Positions 61,169 through 64,000 of a stretch of DNA of 64,000 bases are shown in pieces. Location of the stretch: contig NZ_BJLP01000017.1 of NCBI RefSeq assembly GCF_006538705.1, positions 1 to 64,000 of the forward strand, written 5' to 3'. This DNA is from Cellulomonas uda (GTDB taxonomy: Bacteria > Actinomycetota > Actinomycetes > Actinomycetales > Cellulomonadaceae). Position numbers and translations under genes: made by a program. Position 1 is the stretch's first letter; every line of letters starts with the position of its first letter. The notes beneath the pieces are model-generated. The model was not told the origin of the DNA. It did not search any database and worked only from the letters and a program-made list of their open reading frames with translations.

Positions 61169-64000
61169 TCAGCGCACGGTGAGGGTGCGGCTCGCGCTCG
61201 CGGGGAGGTGGTCGGCGGATCCGGCGTACCGGACGGTCACGGTGGCGGTGCGCGAGACGCGCGGCAGCGCGAGCACCAGACGGCCGTCCCGCAGCGCGCG
61301 CGTCGCGACGGTCCGGCCGCCCACGGCCACGCTCACCTTGCCGCTGGGCGTCCGGCCGGCGCCCGTCACGTCGACCACGATCGTCGGGCGCGAGCCGCGC
61401 GCGGCGTGCCAGGACGCGGCCCCGAGACGCACGCGCGCCTCGGCGCGCGTGACGCGCAGCGACGCGGGGGTCTGCGAGGCGGCGACGTCCGCCGTCCCCG
61501 CGTACGCCACCGTGAGCCGGTGCGTGCCCGCGCGCAGCGTCGCGGGCAGGGTGAGCCGCGCGCGGCCCGACGCGTCGAGCGTCGCGGACGCGAGCACCCT
61601 CGAGCCCTCGCGCACCTGGACCGTGCCGGTCGGCGGGGTGGCGCCGCCGGTCACGGTGACCGCCACGCGCGCCGCCGTGCCGTACGTCGAGGTCGCGGCG
61701 AGCTGCGCGGTCGTCGTCGACGCCGTGCGGCCGAACACCGACGTGCGCGAGCCGAGGTCGAGCAGCGCCGTCTCGCCGGTGGCGTCCGCCAGCCCGTCGT
61801 TGTCCGTCACCGCCCACACCGTGCCGTCGCCCGCGATCGTCAGGCCCTCGAGCTTCTCCTGCGTCCAGCCGGCCGTCGCCCGCAGGTCGGGCAGCACGTC
61901 GTGCGCCAGCGTCTTGGTCAGCGGCGCGACCGCGCCGGGTGCCGGGTCCGCCGGGACGTCGACGGTGTACACGCGCTTGACCGCGGCGCTCGGACCGTTG
62001 AGCTTGTCCCGCTCGACGACGGCGAGCGTGTCGGCGTCGACCGCGACGACCTCGGAGAGACCGACCCAGTCCCCCGCGACGTCGGTCGACGACAGCGGGT
62101 AGCCGAACCACGACCACGAGCCGTCGGCCACGTCGTACCGCCCGAGGCGCGCGGTGCCGCCCAGCCCGCCCGGGTCGCTCGTCAGGCCGCGCTGCAACGC
62201 GACCCACACGTGCTCGCCCGACGCGTCGTCGACCGTCGTGACGCCCTCGACCCCCCACTTGGTGAGGCCCGCGGCCACGTCCGCCGGCAGCGTGACGCGC
62301 TCGACGACCGCGCCGTACGCGTTGGTCCGCACGAGCTGGTTGCCGGCACCGGTCGCCCCCTCGACCCCGAGCCAGAACCCGCCGGCGCGCCGCGTCGCGA
62401 CGCCCTCGACGTCGAGCGAGACGCCCTCGCCGTGCTCGGTCACGCGCAGCTGCCGGTCGATCACCGCGGGCGTGCCCGAGACGTCGAGCGAGAGCAGTCG
62501 CGTGTCGGCGTACGCCGCGTCGGTCGCGGTCCACAGCCGCTGCGCGTCGCGCCGGTCGGCCGCGAGCGCACCCAGCGCACCCCACCCGATCGGGGCGCCC
62601 GACGCGTCCGCGGACACGACGGACGGGAACGCGGGCGTCCCCGCCGCGGGCGCGTGCTGCGCGCCGCGACCGAGCACCGTGACCGCCGAGCGCACGCCCG
62701 CGGCGGGGGTGTCGGTCTCGGACGAGACGATCAGCAGGTCCCGCGACGGCACCGGCAGGATGCCCTCGGGTCCGTTGGTCGTCGCGAGCACCTGCGAGAA
62801 GACCGGTCGCGTCGGGTCGGACACGTCGTACACCGCGACGAAGTTCGAGCGCTCGGAGCCGACGAACGCGTACGGCGTCCCGCCGAACGTCGCGACCGCG
62901 AGCCCCTCGATCTCGACGCCCTTCTTCCCGGCCCGGTCCTCGGTGTGCAGACCGACCCGCACCGCGAGCCGCTCGAGCGACGCACCCGCGTCCCACACGA
63001 CCTCACCCGTGGTCACGTCGAAGACGGACCAGCCGCGCGTGCCGCCCTTCCAGTCGCCCTCGTTCGCGGTCGCGACGTGCGTCGCGTCGAGCCACGCGAC
63101 GGCGTCGGGCTCGCGCGGCCGCGCGGGCAGCGTGCCGCTCTGGTCGACCACGCCGTCCTTCGCGGTGTCGACGCCCGTGAGCGCCTGCGAACCCGCGGAG
63201 AACACGCGCGTGACCTCGCCGCTCGCGACGTCCACCAGCACGACGCCGTTGTTCTCCTGGAGCGTCACCGCGACGGTCGCACCCGACGGGTCGACCGCGA
63301 CGTACTCCGGCTCGGGGTCCTGCGGCGTGTCCAGCCCGGCCGCGACGAACGCGGGCAGCGGCTGCGTGCCGTCCGTGAACGGCACGGCCCGCAGCGCCCA
63401 CGTCGCCGGGTCGTCCCGGTCCGGCAGGTCGAGCAGCTGCAGGAAGCCGCCGGGCAGCTGCGGCAGGTCGCCCTTGGCGCCGCCCGCGGGGCGCGCGTCC
63501 TCGTCGCGCTGGTTCTCGATCGCGATCGCGGCGTGCGCGCGGTCGGGGGTCAGCGCGATCGAGTCCGGCTGCCCACCGAGCTCGAGCGTGCGCACGACGT
63601 CGTGCGTCGCGAGGTCCACGACCACGAGCGCACCCGACGGCGCGGTGAACGACGGCGACGTGTCGACGACGACCAGCACGTACCCGCCGACCACCGCGAC
63701 GCTCGTCGGCTCCGCGTGCGCACCCACCCCCAGGTCCGCCGCGAGGTCGAGCGTGCCCGCGCCCACCGGCCGGGCGGGGTCGGTGACGTCGACGAACCCG
63801 ATGCGCCGCGCGAGCGCGTCGGTGTGCACGAACGTGCGGCCGTCGTCGGACACCGCCGAGATCTCCGCGACGGTCACGTCGCTCGCGGGCGCGCCCGCGG
63901 GGCGGTTCAGGTACACGGGGTACGTCGCGAGGCGGTGGAACGTCGCGTCGGGCGACGGCGGCGTCCACCCGTCGTCCGACCAGCCGGGCGCGGGCGCGAG
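61169..64000 (-). CDS. Secreted phytase/esterase-like beta-propeller protein with Ig-like repeats, partial
   Basis: At least 943 residues; the start lies beyond the right edge. The first part (PGWSDDGWTPPSPDATFHRL, VAEISAVSDDGRTFVHTDAL, ARRIGFVDVTDPARPVGAGT, HDVVRTLELGGQPDSIALTP) is a beta-propeller-like region. The second (GWGALGALAADRRDAQRLWT, LPADVAAGLTKWGVEGVTTV, VAVDADTLAVVERDKLNGPS) is the esterase-like-activity-of-phytase domain. The last 200 residues contain Ig-like (Big-3 type) repeats: TYGTAARVAVTVTGGATPPT, GTVQVREGSRVLASATLDAS and SGKVSVAVGGRTVATRALRD. No LPxTG anchor is seen at the C-terminus, so it is probably released or wall-associated. A phosphate- or glycan-related role is inferred. 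Confidence 0.85.
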   Translation of the reverse strand, partial: LAPAPGWSDDGWTPPSPDATFHRLATYPVYLNRPAGAPASDVTVAEISAVSDDGRTFVHTDALARRIGFVDVTDPARPVGAGTLDLAADLGVGAHAEPTSVAVVGGYVLVVVDTSPSFTAPSGALVVVDLATHDVVRTLELGGQPDSIALTPDRAHAAIAIENQRDEDARPAGGAKGDLPQLPGGFLQLLDLPDRDDPATWALRAVPFTDGTQPLPAFVAAGLDTPQDPEPEYVAVDPSGATVAVTLQENNGVVLVDVASGEVTRVFSAGSQALTGVDTAKDGVVDQSGTLPARPREPDAVAWLDATHVATANEGDWKGGTRGWSVFDVTTGEVVWDAGASLERLAVRVGLHTEDRAGKKGVEIEGLAVATFGGTPYAFVGSERSNFVAVYDVSDPTRPVFSQVLATTNGPEGILPVPSRDLLIVSSETDTPAAGVRSAVTVLGRGAQHAPAAGTPAFPSVVSADASGAPIGWGALGALAADRRDAQRLWTATDAAYADTRLLSLDVSGTPAVIDRQLRVTEHGEGVSLDVEGVATRRAGGFWLGVEGATGAGNQLVRTNAYGAVVERVTLPADVAAGLTKWGVEGVTTVDDASGEHVWVALQRGLTSDPGGLGGTARLGRYDVADGSWSWFGYPLSSTDVAGDWVGLSEVVAVDADTLAVVERDKLNGPSAAVKRVYTVDVPADPAPGAVAPLTKTLAHDVLPDLRATAGWTQEKLEGLTIAGDGTVWAVTDNDGLADATGETALLDLGSRTSVFGRTASTTTAQLAATSTYGTAARVAVTVTGGATPPTGTVQVREGSRVLASATLDASGRARLTLPATLRAGTHRLTVAYAGTADVAASQTPASLRVTRAEARVRLGAASWHAARGSRPTIVVDVTGAGRTPSGKVSVAVGGRTVATRALRDGRLVLALPRVSRTATVTVRYAGSADHLPASASRTLTVR

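Noticed and set aside
1-64000. tRNA, rRNA or replication-origin features
   Set aside because: No cloverleaf, rRNA-like stretch or cluster of DnaA boxes was recognised by reading; a covariance-model scan was not possible.

Overview
This window is actinobacterial chromosome from a very GC-rich organism. The overall gene set (a secreted GH81 beta-1,3-glucanase with a Pro-Thr linker and CBM6, a BldC-type regulator, an F420-type (Ddn-like) oxidoreductase, EF-G2, YciO, SAM-I and glycine riboswitches, a parS-like 16-mer) fits a soil polysaccharide degrader such as Cellulomonas or a close relative; the genus is an inference. About 57 genes are supported. No tRNA, rRNA or CRISPR array was seen.

Layout. 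0-2.7 kb: lipoprotein, membrane-fusion adaptor and ABC ATPase operon, with the ATPase cut by the window edge and carrying an in-frame gap between signature and Walker B. 2.8-6 kb: small membrane proteins, a decayed partial copy of a siderophore-interacting protein (SIP) gene, the intact SIP gene behind a DtxR/IdeR-like box, and an MbfA-type ferritin/VIT exporter. 6-12 kb: a small phage-domain-like protein, an oxidoreductase, Pr6Pr protein, FKBP lipoprotein, EF-G2, BldC. 12-19 kb: MacB/FtsX-like ABC exporter, YciO plus family-5 UDG, EF-G-binding FBP protein, Ddn-like protein, aquaglyceroporin. 19-22 kb: HNH nuclease-like protein, a nine-unit 72-bp tandem array, LmeA-like (DUF2993) protein. 22-33 kb: SbcCD, S33 peptidase, YbaK-type deacylase, HrpA helicase.

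33.4-35 kb is a small island with visibly more A/T: an IS5-type transposase relic abutting a lipoprotein-matrixin pair whose protease gene is frameshifted. 35-41 kb: Tag glycosylase and a methionine block (SAM-I riboswitch, 12-codon leader ORF, metF, metE, a PatB-type C-S lyase). 41-48 kb: Hsp20 behind a CIRCE operator, a Nudix enzyme, a one-domain LuxR-type regulator, and gcvP-gcvT-gcvH behind a tandem glycine riboswitch.

48-54 kb holds a nearly complete molybdenum-cofactor locus in two convergent operons: mogA-moaE-moaA on the plus strand, and moeZ-moeA-moaC-mobA-DUF6457-moaD on the minus strand. Almost every junction overlaps by 4 nt. The operons meet at an inverted repeat built from the Gly-Gly-stop codons of moaA and moaD. 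A canonical parS 16-mer lies inside moaE. 54-64 kb: zf-TFIIB protein, aminotransferase, LMW phosphatase, GH81 glucanase, LacI regulator, and a partial secreted phytase-esterase-like protein with Ig-like repeats at the right edge.

The strongest points for follow-up are the parS-like site in moaE, the SAM riboswitch/leader ORF/metF arrangement, the leaderless iron-box promoter, the 72-bp array, the truncated ABC ATPase, the IS5-matrixin island, and the clustered 15-bp in-frame repeats of the Moco region. I found no locus that I would call a wholly undescribed system.
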